From JAJTFW01 sp903922455 (lineage in GTDB: Bacteria; Bacteroidota; Bacteroidia; AKYH767-A; OLB10), in the NCBI GenBank assembly GCA_943329665.2, contig CALQEU020000023.1, positions 1-57,004 of the forward strand: a stretch of 57,004 bases of DNA. Direction: 5' to 3'. The notes below the pieces were generated by a model. The model was not told the origin of the DNA, ran no database searches, and saw only the letters and a program-made list of their open reading frames with translations. How positions within the stretch are numbered: position 1 is the stretch's first letter; every line of letters begins with the position of its first letter. Shown here one piece after another: positions 1 through 7,482 of the stretch. Made by a program: the position numbers and the translations under genes.

Positions 1-87
1 CCGTACTTTTTTCTTCTTGAATTCGTCACTAAACACTCTCCTACGGCGTTCTTCTTGACTTAATGTGAACTGTTGTTTCGTTGCCAT
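1..87 (-). CDS. Partial IS3-type transposase OrfA (N-terminus only)
   Basis: An open frame of 29 codons runs from an ATG at 85-87 to the window edge. It begins MATKQQFTLSQEERRRRV and continues with an FSDEFKKKKV motif, which is typical of the helix-turn-helix N-terminus of IS3-family OrfA proteins. The rest lies outside the window, so family and integrity cannot be judged. The sequence just upstream on the minus strand (about 88-150, reading TGTCAGTGCC... toward the gene) may hold the terminal inverted repeat, but its partner is off-window. Identification is by motif resemblance only. Confidence 0.6.
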   Translation of the reverse strand, partial: MATKQQFTLSQEERRRRVFSDEFKKKKVR

Positions 88-387
88 TTTTTATGGTTTT
101 AAAGGTTTGAATGTCTCCAAAACCGGTCAACGTATTTCAGGCACTGACATTCACTCGTGGAAAGTATTAATTATATTGATTAAACTTTTTCTTTACACTA
201 TTTACAATTAAGAACACAAAAATTCACAAAAGATAAATCTATTAGCAAATTACCAAGTCTTGCACCAAGAATTCAACTGCTAGAAGCACAATAGCTAGAA
301 GCCAGAAGCCAGAAACCAGAAGCTAGAAGCTTAAACAATATCCGAAGTGAATTTAATAGTTGAGAAAATCTTAACCCCAAGTAACCA
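88..387. other. Intergenic stretch between transposase edge and small membrane gene
   Basis: AT-rich and without a convincing reading frame. It holds the probable IS end (about 88-150) and a short heptad repeat at 295-329, annotated separately. No RNA gene or clear terminator was recognised. Confidence 0.5.
295..329. repeat. Heptanucleotide tandem repeat, five copies
   Basis: Five consecutive 7-bp units of the form CyAGAAr (CTAGAAG, CCAGAAG, CCAGAAA, CCAGAAG, CTAGAAG). A related but different heptad run (CAAGCyn) lies at about 54366-54386. Function unknown; possibly a slippage-prone spacer. Confidence 0.7.
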
Positions 388-561
388 TCACAATTTCCAA
401 AAACGATAAATACTTCTTGCAACTACTAACAAGATTACAACGGCAACTAAAATTTGCATTTTAAGATTGCTAGCAGGTTGCATCCAGATTTTCACACCGG
501 CTAGGATGGCGATTAGGCCTACACCTAAATGATAATATCGGTTAGAGAAGAAACGATTCAT
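388..561 (-). CDS. 57-residue two-helix membrane protein coupled to btuB
   Basis: A small hydrophobic protein starting MNRFFSNRYYHLGVG. It has two predicted membrane segments (about residues 11-27 and 34-50) separated by a short MQPASNLK loop, and a basic C-terminus ending RFWKL. A longer frame reaches 621, but I choose the ATG at 559-561 because it overlaps the btuB stop codon as TAATG, the usual layout for translational coupling. It would therefore be made from the B12-riboswitch transcript. I recognise no family. It could be an accessory to the receptor or an unrelated passenger. No charged catalytic motif is visible. Confidence 0.6.
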   Translation of the reverse strand: MNRFFSNRYYHLGVGLIAILAGVKIWMQPASNLKMQILVAVVILLVVARSIYRFWKL

Positions 562-2435
562 TATTTTCCAAAAGTAAACAATACTCCAGTATGAAAAGAC
601 CTCCCCGGCATCGGTCTCCATGCAATGGCTTGGTAATTTTCATTGTACAGGTTCTTAATCCCTGCAGATAATGCAAATTGGGTAGCTTTAATTTTATCTG
701 TCCAAGCAAGATGGATTTCAGCCAATGCAAAAGGATCTAAAAAATGAGAATGGTCAACAGTAGTATACCGATAGCCGGTGTAATTATGATGGTAACGCAA
801 CTCTAAATTTTTGTAGGCTATACTCCATTGAGAACGATATTGCAGTTCAGGTGTATAAATTAATTGCTTTCCAATGGCCGAAACATAGGAAGGATCCGAT
901 GCCGTAATGACCGAAGAAACAAAATTGGTATTTACATTTCCAGAAAAAGACCATGATTTAACTTGATACTTTACACTCACTCCACCTTCAAATCCTTTGT
1001 TTTCTAACTCATGAATATTTTGAGCTGAATAAATTCCATTCGCTCCCGGCAACCAAACAATAGCTTCGTTGAGTTGTGCAAAAAAGATTCCTGCCGAAAT
1101 TCCGAAAGATATATTATTAATATTCTGATTCCATACTATTCCACACGAGGACGAAAATCCTTTTTCTGGTATCAAATTTTTGTTTCCTCCTGGCACCCAA
1201 AAGCGATCGTTTAAAGTGGGAACGCGATATACTCTTGAGATATCTGCTCGAGCAGAAAGTGAAGTCAAGAATTGATATCGCATGCTTAATGCAGGTAAAA
1301 ACGGAATCACCTTCCCATCAAAATAACCTTGCCGAATAGCTCCATTGACATATAACTTTCGTCCTTCCCAAATTAGTTTTGCACCCAATGAAATTTGTTG
1401 CTGATCAACTTGCTTCTCATAGCTTGGCGCTTTTGCCTGTCCATCGTACCAAGCGATTTGAGTCATCATTTTTAAATGATGAGTAATGACATATCCCAAC
1501 TCCCAATCCGATTGAAAATTTATGGCTCTACTGAATTCATTGAGTCGGGCTGCAGGATCAACATAAAGTATTTCCTCTTGATTAAATCCTCCACGTACAT
1601 TCCAAAACCATTTTTGTTTTATCACCGACCAATTCATTGCCAAACGAAATGAGTTATCGTCTTGCGTTTGTGCACTCGATTGTGCGAGACTAAGCGCTGG
1701 AATTTCTCTTTCATTCATCAAAAACCATCCATGCACATCCACATGATTACTTTCAGTACCGTAACTTAAATCTTGCGTGATACCTACCTGATTTACATCT
1801 GCATGCGCTTGGGTTTTTCGTAGCCCTTCTGGATTTTTGAATTCAAAATCATTCTTTGAAATTTGATTGTAAAACTTCGTTTTAGAAATTAATTTTCCAT
1901 TCGATCCTTCTATCGCCACTCCATTTTGCATCTGTCCAAAACTACCGAAAGTAGAAAATAATTTTACTTGCATTCGTTTTCTAAAATCGAGGTTTGCATC
2001 CATAAATATAGCGCCACCCACACCTCCACTTCCTACTAAAGGACCATTTCCTCCAGCTTGTACTTTTACATCATCCAATAAAAACATCGGCAATAAAGTA
2101 AAATCATACAATCCGAGCATGGGGGAGTTAAGCGAAATTCCATTCCACAATACAGCAGAATGTGCTGCACCGGTTCCTCTTATACTTATAGTTGATAAAC
2201 TCCCAGATCCATAAGATTTCACAAACAGCGCCGACTCACGGTGAAGCCTATCCGCTAATGTGGTTGCATTTAATTTACTGAGTGTTGAAGTGTCGATAGT
2301 TTGAGCAGACATCGATGCATCCGAAAAATCGAAGCGACGCGATTGAATATCTACTACCCTCAACCATACGCTCGAATCTCGCTGAGCTAAGGTGGGCATA
2401 GAAAACAATAAGAGAATTAAAAGAAGAATGCGCAT
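561..2435 (-). CDS. btuB: TonB-dependent outer-membrane receptor, probable vitamin B12 transporter
   Basis: About 624 residues from the chosen ATG at 2435, which gives a clean signal peptide (MRILLLILLLFSMPTLAQ). The frame is open to 2483 but the extra 16 residues would spoil the signal. A plug domain follows: ISIRGTGAAHSAVLWNG and the glycine-rich GGNGPLVGSGGVGGAIF stretch are typical of TonB receptor plugs. The rest is a barrel ending in an aromatic strand with a near-terminal F (VLFTFGK). Substrate assignment comes from the cobalamin riboswitch directly upstream; the receptor sequence alone would not settle it. B12-type TonB receptors are usually about 600-650 residues, which fits. The stop codon overlaps the start of the small membrane gene. 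Across the divergent promoter region lies meaB, another B12-linked function. Confidence 0.85.
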   Translation of the reverse strand: MRILLLILLLFSMPTLAQRDSSVWLRVVDIQSRRFDFSDASMSAQTIDTSTLSKLNATTLADRLHRESALFVKSYGSGSLSTISIRGTGAAHSAVLWNGISLNSPMLGLYDFTLLPMFLLDDVKVQAGGNGPLVGSGGVGGAIFMDANLDFRKRMQVKLFSTFGSFGQMQNGVAIEGSNGKLISKTKFYNQISKNDFEFKNPEGLRKTQAHADVNQVGITQDLSYGTESNHVDVHGWFLMNEREIPALSLAQSSAQTQDDNSFRLAMNWSVIKQKWFWNVRGGFNQEEILYVDPAARLNEFSRAINFQSDWELGYVITHHLKMMTQIAWYDGQAKAPSYEKQVDQQQISLGAKLIWEGRKLYVNGAIRQGYFDGKVIPFLPALSMRYQFLTSLSARADISRVYRVPTLNDRFWVPGGNKNLIPEKGFSSSCGIVWNQNINNISFGISAGIFFAQLNEAIVWLPGANGIYSAQNIHELENKGFEGGVSVKYQVKSWSFSGNVNTNFVSSVITASDPSYVSAIGKQLIYTPELQYRSQWSIAYKNLELRYHHNYTGYRYTTVDHSHFLDPFALAEIHLAWTDKIKATQFALSAGIKNLYNENYQAIAWRPMPGRSFHTGVLFTFGK

Positions 2436-2530
2436 TGTACTGCTACTAGAAGATAAGAAAACAGTTGCACGAACCATTCGCACAATGCTGTTTCTTTATC
2501 TCTCTCCGAAGATGTTGAAACTCATTCACT

Positions 2531-2692
2531 AGGCAGGTCTTCTGACTTACGATACTTGCAATTGGCCTTCCCATTTCCTAAAAAACAGTGACTCTATTTT
2601 TGCAAGTTATTAACCTATCGTTTACAGCAGCGGGACTGTTACCGATTTACACGGTATTCCCTTTTCATTCTTCCGAAGAAGAAACCTCATGA
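2531..2692 (-). promoter_or_regulatory. Cobalamin (AdoCbl) riboswitch upstream of btuB
   Basis: Read on the minus strand, the element shows, in order, an upper hairpin TTCTTC-TTCG-GAAGAA, the core GGGAATACCGTGTAAATC, the B12-box-like ACAGTCCCGCTGCTGTAA, a GGGAAGG segment, and the 3' signature AGTCAGAAGACCTGCCT. These are the conserved blocks of the cobalamin riboswitch class, in the right order and spacing. It sits between a perfect -7 box (2699-2706) and the btuB start about 95 nt further on. In this class ligand binding normally represses expression; whether control is at translation or termination is not clear here. Confidence 0.93.
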
Positions 2693-2698
2693 GGAATG

Positions 2699-2706
2699 CA
2701 AAATTA
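2699..2706 (-). promoter_or_regulatory. -7 promoter box for the btuB riboswitch transcript
   Basis: TAATTTTG on the minus strand, a perfect match to the Bacteroidota -7 consensus TAnnTTTG, ending about 7 nt before the first riboswitch bases. No clear -33 TTG was seen at the expected distance. Confidence 0.6.
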
Positions 2707-2866
2707 GTCAAAAGCATGGTTGAAGAGTGGCGGGTGATCCTTTTTAAAACCATTTCAAAAAACTTGCCTGATAATCAAAGATTTAATAAGCATTTTCTTC
2801 AAGTCTTAACCTTACAAAGATGATAAAAAACGAAAATCTGCAATTCGATTGCTACTATTAACTTAG

Positions 2867-2874
2867 TACTTTCG
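2867..2874 (+). promoter_or_regulatory. Candidate -7 box directly before meaB
   Basis: TACTTTCG, one mismatch from TAnnTTTG, ends only 4 nt before the GTG start of meaB. If it is the real promoter the mRNA would be leaderless or nearly so. Confidence 0.4.
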
Positions 2875-2878
2875 TCAG

Positions 2879-3799
2879 GTGGAAATAGCACAACTCTTAG
2901 AAGGTATCAAAACAGGCGATCGACGTAGTATTGCACGTGCCATCACTTGGGTAGAAAACGATCAACCTGGTTATGAAACACTATTACATAGTTTGCAATT
3001 TACTCGCAACACTCCAGTAATTGGAATTACTGGTCCGCCGGGAGCTGGGAAAAGTACACTGATCAATGCACTCATCAAACTTATTTGTTCCAAAACTAAC
3101 GTTGAAGGACATCCGAATACTGTTGGAGTCATTGCCGTAGATCCGTCCTCTCCATTTACACATGGAAGTTTATTAGGCGATCGTTTGCGTATGCAAGAGC
3201 ACTTTACCAATCCACAAGTATTTATTCGTTCACTAGCGACACGCGGAGCTTTAGGCGGATTATCTGCCAAGACTCTTGAAATTTGCGATGTGTTACGTGC
3301 GTCTACTTTCGACTACATCTTCATAGAAACCGTAGGCGTTGGACAAAGTGAAGTAGAAATAATAGGATTAGCGGATACGGTAGTCGTTACTTTGGTTCCT
3401 GAAGCGGGCGATGAAATACAAGCTTTGAAATCGGGCATCATGGAGATTGGAGATATTTTCGTAGTCAACAAAATGGACCGTGCGGGCTCAGATCTTTTTG
3501 CAGTAGGCATCATCAAAACATTACACGAACGACCTACACAAGGTGATTGGGTGATTCCTGTTTTAAAAACTAACGCGAGTGCATATGAAGGAATCGAAGA
3601 ATTGTTGGACTCCATCCATGCACATTCCAAAACAGCTACTGCGAATCATCGACTCAGTTTAATTGCTGAAAGAGCATACCGACTTATTCAGTACGGAAGA
3701 ATGAAAGATGTGAACATAAAAGAATTGAAAGATCAATTGAAATCTGTTTTTGAAAAGGAAGATTTTAATTTGTATTGGTTTGTAAAAAATTTGATTTGA
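2879..3799 (+). CDS. meaB: MeaB-type G-protein chaperone of methylmalonyl-CoA mutase
   Basis: 306 residues of the MeaB/ArgK GTPase family. Visible elements are a Walker A loop GPPGAGKST (52-60), AVDPSSP (86-92), the switch-region ETVGVGQSEVE (150-160) and the guanine-specificity motif NKMD (197-200). Family members gate and protect the adenosylcobalamin cofactor of methylmalonyl-CoA mutase, in propionate/odd-chain metabolism. The GTG start is chosen because the preceding frame carries no alternative and the N-terminus (LLEGIKTGDRRSIARAIT) begins as homologs do. It is divergent from the B12 receptor, a sensible pairing. The mutase genes themselves are not in the window. The length is slightly short but the C-terminus looks complete. 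Confidence 0.92.
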   Translation: MEIAQLLEGIKTGDRRSIARAITWVENDQPGYETLLHSLQFTRNTPVIGITGPPGAGKSTLINALIKLICSKTNVEGHPNTVGVIAVDPSSPFTHGSLLGDRLRMQEHFTNPQVFIRSLATRGALGGLSAKTLEICDVLRASTFDYIFIETVGVGQSEVEIIGLADTVVVTLVPEAGDEIQALKSGIMEIGDIFVVNKMDRAGSDLFAVGIIKTLHERPTQGDWVIPVLKTNASAYEGIEELLDSIHAHSKTATANHRLSLIAERAYRLIQYGRMKDVNIKELKDQLKSVFEKEDFNLYWFVKNLI

Positions 3800-3817
3800 T
3801 CCTATTTGCTTTGCTCC

Positions 3818-3902
3818 GCTGACCACATGTCGCTGACCACATGTCGCTGACCGCATGTCGCTGAAGCTTTAGCGGAGGCACAAACTTTAGCGGAGGCACA
3901 AG
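3818..3902. repeat. Adjacent 14-bp (x3) and 18-bp (x2) tandem repeats after meaB
   Basis: GCTGACCACATGTC occurs at 3818-3831, 3832-3845 and (one change, GCTGACCGCATGTC) 3846-3859. It is followed by CTTTAGCGGAGGCACAAA at 3867-3884 and again, with a final G, at 3885-3902. GCTTTGCTCCGCTGA just before the array and AGCGGAGGCA inside it partly mirror each other, so the transcript could fold. Function unknown. Confidence 0.85.
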
Positions 3903-3959
3903 TTACAGCAAAAGCGATGCAGTAGGCAAAAGCGGAAGTCACGATATAATTTGATTTGT

Positions 3960-4006
3960 AAATCTCGAAATGCTTCGACGCTGGGTTGAGTTAAACTGCG
4001 AGATTT
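3960..4006. terminator. Weak inverted repeat between convergent meaB and asnB
   Basis: AAATCTCG (3960-3967) is complementary to CGAGATTT (3999-4006) across a 31-nt loop. Its location between converging genes suits a terminator, but the loop is long, so this is tentative. Confidence 0.3.
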
Positions 4007-4076
4007 TCGAAGAAATTAATAATAAGGGAGTAAAATTTCACAATAACTTATATCTGTTATTGGTCTCGGCTCCACT

Positions 4077-5744
4077 TTACTTATACCCACTATTATGAAT
4101 ACTTTTCACTGCCCTACCACTTGGGTCATTCATGTTTTGAAAAGAAGGATCCCATGCTAAAGCTTCAGGAGTACTGCATGCAACTGACTTTACAGAGGGA
4201 ACACAGGCCGCCGCGGTTTCGCTTGGAAAATGTTCAGAAAAAATACTCCGGTAATGATATTCTTCCTTCGACATCGGGGGATGCACTGGAAAACGGAATT
4301 TAGCTTTTGCTAATTCATCATCACTAATTTTTTCATGGGCAATTTTTTTCAACGTGTCAATCCATCCGTAGCCTACACCGTCACTAAACTGTTCTTTTTG
4401 TCTCCATGCAATACTTTCGGGTAATAGATCTTCAAAAGATTTTCTTAAAATATGTTTTTCCATTTTCCCATCTTTCGCCATTTTATCTTCCGGATTTAAA
4501 CGCATCGCTACATCCATAAATTCTTTGTCGAGGAAAGGAACACGACCTTCTACACCCCAGGCTGCTAACGATTTGTTGGCTCTCAAGCAATCATACAAAT
4601 GCAACTTTCCTAACTTACGAACGGTTTCTTCGTGGAAGGCTTGTGCATTAGGAGCTTTGTGAAAATAGAGGTAGCCACCAAAAATCTCGTCGGCGCCCTC
4701 TCCTGATAATACCATTTTAATTCCCATTGACTTAATTACTCTTCCTAAAAGATACATGGGTGTTGATGCGCGAATGGTAGTAACATCATACGTTTCCAAA
4801 TGATAAATGACATCTCGAATAGCATCCAAACCTTCTTGAATGGTGAAATGTATTTCGTGATGTATGGATCCGATATGTTCTGCTACTTTCTGTGCAGCTG
4901 CTAAATCGGGTGATCCTTCTAATCCTACAGCAAAAGAATGCAACTGTGGATACCACGCCATTTGTGTATCCTTACTTTCAATTCGCTTAGCAGCATATTT
5001 CTTAGTGATGGCTGAGATGATAGATGAATCCAATCCGCCAGACAACAAAACACCATAAGGCACATCACACATCAGTTGACGATGGACCGCCTGCTCAAGT
5101 GCTAATTTTAATTCCTCAATATTGCTTGTGTTGTTTTTTACGTTTTCGTAATCATTCCATTCACGCTGATACCACTTTACCGGTGTTGTACCTTCTGCGC
5201 TGTATAAATAATGTCCGGGTAAAAATTCTTCGATCTTATTGCAAATCGTTTCCAAAGCTTTCAACTCGGAGGCAACATAAAAATGTCCGAACTTATCCCA
5301 TCCCATATACAATGGAATTATTCCCATATGATCTCTAGCGATGAGGTAAGTATTTTTTTCTTCGTCGTATAAAGCGAAAGCAAAAATTCCGTTTAGCTCT
5401 TCAATAAAATTTGGTCCCTTTTCACGATACAATGCGATGATCACTTCACAATCGGAAGCCGTTAAAAATTTGTAGTTCGGAAATCCAGCACGCAACTCCA
5501 TGTGATTATAGATTTCACCATTCACGGCAAGTACAATCTTTTTGTCTTCACTATACAAAGGTTGTTTACCGCTAGATGGATCTACAATTGCTAAACGTTC
5601 ATGCGCCATGATCACGTGGTCGTTGCTATACATCCCCGACCAATCGGGACCGCGATGACGAATTTTTTTTGCCATCTCCAATACTTGAGGACGTAATTCG
5701 GTGCTGGTGTTTTTGATGTCAAATACTGCTACGATGCCACACAT
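4077..5744 (-). CDS. asnB: Asparagine synthase B (glutamine-hydrolysing)
   Basis: 555 residues, the same size as well-studied class B asparagine synthetases. After Met removal the nucleophile would be Cys2 (MCGIVAVFD). The glutaminase half also shows RHRGPDWSG (29-37) and NGEIYNH (75-81). The synthetase half has the PP-loop SGGLDSS (235-241) that binds ATP for beta-aspartyl-AMP formation, followed by the LSGEGADEIFGGY motif. The enzyme converts aspartate, glutamine and ATP into asparagine in the cytoplasm. It is a single-gene unit. A one-mismatch -7 box (TATCTTCG on the minus strand, 5775-5782) lies about 30 nt upstream. Nothing is missing. Confidence 0.95.
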   Translation of the reverse strand: MCGIVAVFDIKNTSTELRPQVLEMAKKIRHRGPDWSGMYSNDHVIMAHERLAIVDPSSGKQPLYSEDKKIVLAVNGEIYNHMELRAGFPNYKFLTASDCEVIIALYREKGPNFIEELNGIFAFALYDEEKNTYLIARDHMGIIPLYMGWDKFGHFYVASELKALETICNKIEEFLPGHYLYSAEGTTPVKWYQREWNDYENVKNNTSNIEELKLALEQAVHRQLMCDVPYGVLLSGGLDSSIISAITKKYAAKRIESKDTQMAWYPQLHSFAVGLEGSPDLAAAQKVAEHIGSIHHEIHFTIQEGLDAIRDVIYHLETYDVTTIRASTPMYLLGRVIKSMGIKMVLSGEGADEIFGGYLYFHKAPNAQAFHEETVRKLGKLHLYDCLRANKSLAAWGVEGRVPFLDKEFMDVAMRLNPEDKMAKDGKMEKHILRKSFEDLLPESIAWRQKEQFSDGVGYGWIDTLKKIAHEKISDDELAKAKFRFPVHPPMSKEEYHYRSIFSEHFPSETAAACVPSVKSVACSTPEALAWDPSFQNMNDPSGRAVKSIHNSGYK

Positions 5745-5792
5745 ACGATTTTGCGTTTATTATAAATACGGGATCGAAGATAGGGAATTGGC

Positions 5793-5870
5793 GGATTGCT
5801 GAGCCCAGAAGTCTGTGCAACGCACTGTACTTCTTGGGTGGATTGCTGAGCCCAGAAGTCTGTGCAACGC
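5793..5870. repeat. 31-bp direct duplication upstream of asnB
   Basis: An identical 31-nt segment (starting GGATTGCTGAGCCCAGAAGT) occurs at 5793-5823 and 5840-5870, separated by 16 nt, so the period is 47. It lies 5' of the asnB promoter region. The 16-nt spacer contains ACTTCTTGGG, partly complementary to the CCCAGAAGT inside each copy, so each junction can form a hairpin. Confidence 0.9.
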
Positions 5871-6044
5871 TCATTTCATTATCCTTTTCTTCTTGATTTA
5901 GCAAAAACGCTGCGACCGTTGCTAAACGCAGCTATCGTTGCGTTTAAATGGAGTTTTAAAAATAAAAGTCGAAATTTAATAAGACAATAAAACCCACTTT
6001 CGAAATATTAAAAAATTATTTACTTTTACGGAAAACATACTACT

Positions 6045-6440
6045 ATGCAAAGTTTTCAATCCATACTTGACGCTGTTAAAGCATTTCACGAAACCTTTGG
6101 TCTCGACTATCATGAAACTCCAGAAGTAAATATCACGGATAAAATCATTGAACTTCGTCATCGTTTAATGGCCGAAGAAAACGATGAGTATTTAGAAGCT
6201 GCGAAAGATAAAGACATCACATTAATTGCTGATGCTTTAGGCGACAAACTTTATATCCTATGCGGCACCATTATCGCGCATGGATTACAACATAAAATTG
6301 TTGACGTATTTAATGAAATTCATCGAAGCAATATGAGTAAGCTCGATGAAAATGGACAACCTCTTTACCGTGAAGATGGAAAAATTATGAAAAGTAATTT
6401 GTATTTCTTGCCAGATATAAAAGCGATATTGAATAATTGA
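6045..6440 (+). CDS. MazG-like / PRA-PH superfamily nucleotide pyrophosphohydrolase
   Basis: 131 residues with the metal-binding pattern of all-alpha NTP pyrophosphohydrolases: EENDEYLEA (44-52, EExxE type) and DALGDKLYI (63-71, supplying the second acidic pair). Such enzymes cleave (d)NTPs to NMP and pyrophosphate, often as house-cleaning enzymes; the natural substrate here cannot be told. It is a single-domain form. A near-consensus -7 box (TACTTTTA, 6021-6028) precedes the ATG by 16 nt. It converges with the TPR gene across a hairpin. Confidence 0.75.
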   Translation: MQSFQSILDAVKAFHETFGLDYHETPEVNITDKIIELRHRLMAEENDEYLEAAKDKDITLIADALGDKLYILCGTIIAHGLQHKIVDVFNEIHRSNMSKLDENGQPLYREDGKIMKSNLYFLPDIKAILNN

Positions 6441-6443
6441 TAG

Positions 6444-6469
6444 GTTGGCATCGAGATGCCTCAGCCAAC
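6444..6469. terminator. Hairpin between convergent genes
   Basis: GTTGGC (6444-6449) pairs with GCCAAC (6464-6469). A competing inner palindrome GGCATC-GA-GATGCC lies within the same stretch. It sits directly after the MazG-like stop codon and before the TPR stop codon, so it could end both transcripts. Confidence 0.45.
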
Positions 6470-6503
6470 TTTCTTGCTGCCAATAATGTTTACTGCGGGA
6501 CTA

Positions 6504-6989
6504 TTACATTCCCATTTTAAATTTTACTCTTTCCACATCTTTTCGGTACTCCACCACCGTTAAATCGGATAAAGAATATAAAATTGCTTTTGTGTAATAT
6601 TCAATAGCATCTTCCCACTTGGCTTGACGTTCATAGAGCTTTCCAAAAAGACTATAAATTTTGTCTTTATCGATACCAGGAACTTCCAACCCTTTATTTA
6701 AAACAGCCACCGATTCGGTTCCTTTATCCATCCGTAAAAGCAATTCTCCATAATCGTAATATAGGTCGGGATAAGATGCTGCATGGCGCATCCCAATTTT
6801 GAAAGCTACTTCTGCCGATTGATAGTCCTTTAGGTTCAGCATCAATATTTTACCATACATGGCTTGGGCCCTCCCGTGCTCTGGTTGACGAGCCAACAAA
6901 ACAAGCAACTCACTCAACCCTTCGCCAGTCTGGCCTTTATCCAGATACTGTTGAATTACAATAAGTTGCTGTGAATTTGTGTCTGCCAT
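6504..6989 (-). CDS. Tetratricopeptide-repeat protein
   Basis: 161 residues from the ATG at 6989; a slightly longer frame would need TTG at 7004. It contains about three TPR-like helical pairs. The clearest is the last (KIYSLFGKLYERQAKWEDA followed by IEYYTKAI, about residues 112-140), preceded by GRAQAMYGKILMLNLKDYQS and DLYYDYGELLLRM. No signal peptide, so probably a cytoplasmic scaffold for protein-protein contacts. Partner unknown; neighbours give no clear hint. Confidence 0.7.
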   Translation of the reverse strand: MADTNSQQLIVIQQYLDKGQTGEGLSELLVLLARQPEHGRAQAMYGKILMLNLKDYQSAEVAFKIGMRHAASYPDLYYDYGELLLRMDKGTESVAVLNKGLEVPGIDKDKIYSLFGKLYERQAKWEDAIEYYTKAILYSLSDLTVVEYRKDVERVKFKMGM

Positions 6990-7004
6990 TGGGGAGCGGA
7001 CCAA

Positions 7005-7482
7005 TTATCGCGAAGCTCGCGGCCAATTAGTCAGGTATAAATTTCGGTCGATTTGAAGGGAATTAGAGGAATAGATGGTAAAGAATAGTTGCTTATTGGT
7101 GAAAAAAAGTATTAGGAGGGTGAAATACGATGTTGGATGGTTGTGTCGCGAAGCTTCGTGAGATGGTTGGTGACGCGCAGCATCGTGATTGGAGGTATTA
7201 GGATGACGTTTAATAGCAAGATGTCTTTAACTAATTTATTGTTGCTGACGGTTGATTACTAGATGCTCAGTTACTGGCAGCTGGTTTATCGCCGCTGTTT
7301 GTTGGCTACTTAAACTGGCTTTTAGCAAACTTTATTTTAGTTCTGATTGACAAAAGGAAAATAGAAAAAAACAGATCAGTTAATACACAAGAAAAAACGA
7401 ACTACAAACATCTAGTCGCGAAGACTCGCGACTAACATCTAAATAAAAAAGAGGAATAAAATTCTTCACTCCAATCAATTTG
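7005..7482. repeat. Gene-free 478-bp stretch with three related TCGCGA palindromes
   Basis: Three hairpin-forming variants of one palindrome occur: TCGCGAAGCTCGCG at 7008-7021, TCGCGAAGCTTCGTGA at 7146-7161, and the perfect AGTCGCGA-AGAC-TCGCGACT at 7414-7433. The first is flanked on both sides by CCAATTA (7001-7007 and 7023-7029), like a target-site duplication. No reading frame is convincing. They resemble dispersed REP-like elements. Confidence 0.65.

Noticed and set aside
388..621. 77-residue form of the small membrane protein
   Set aside because: The first 20 residues overlap btuB coding sequence; the internal ATG makes the typical TAATG overlap and a better membrane protein.
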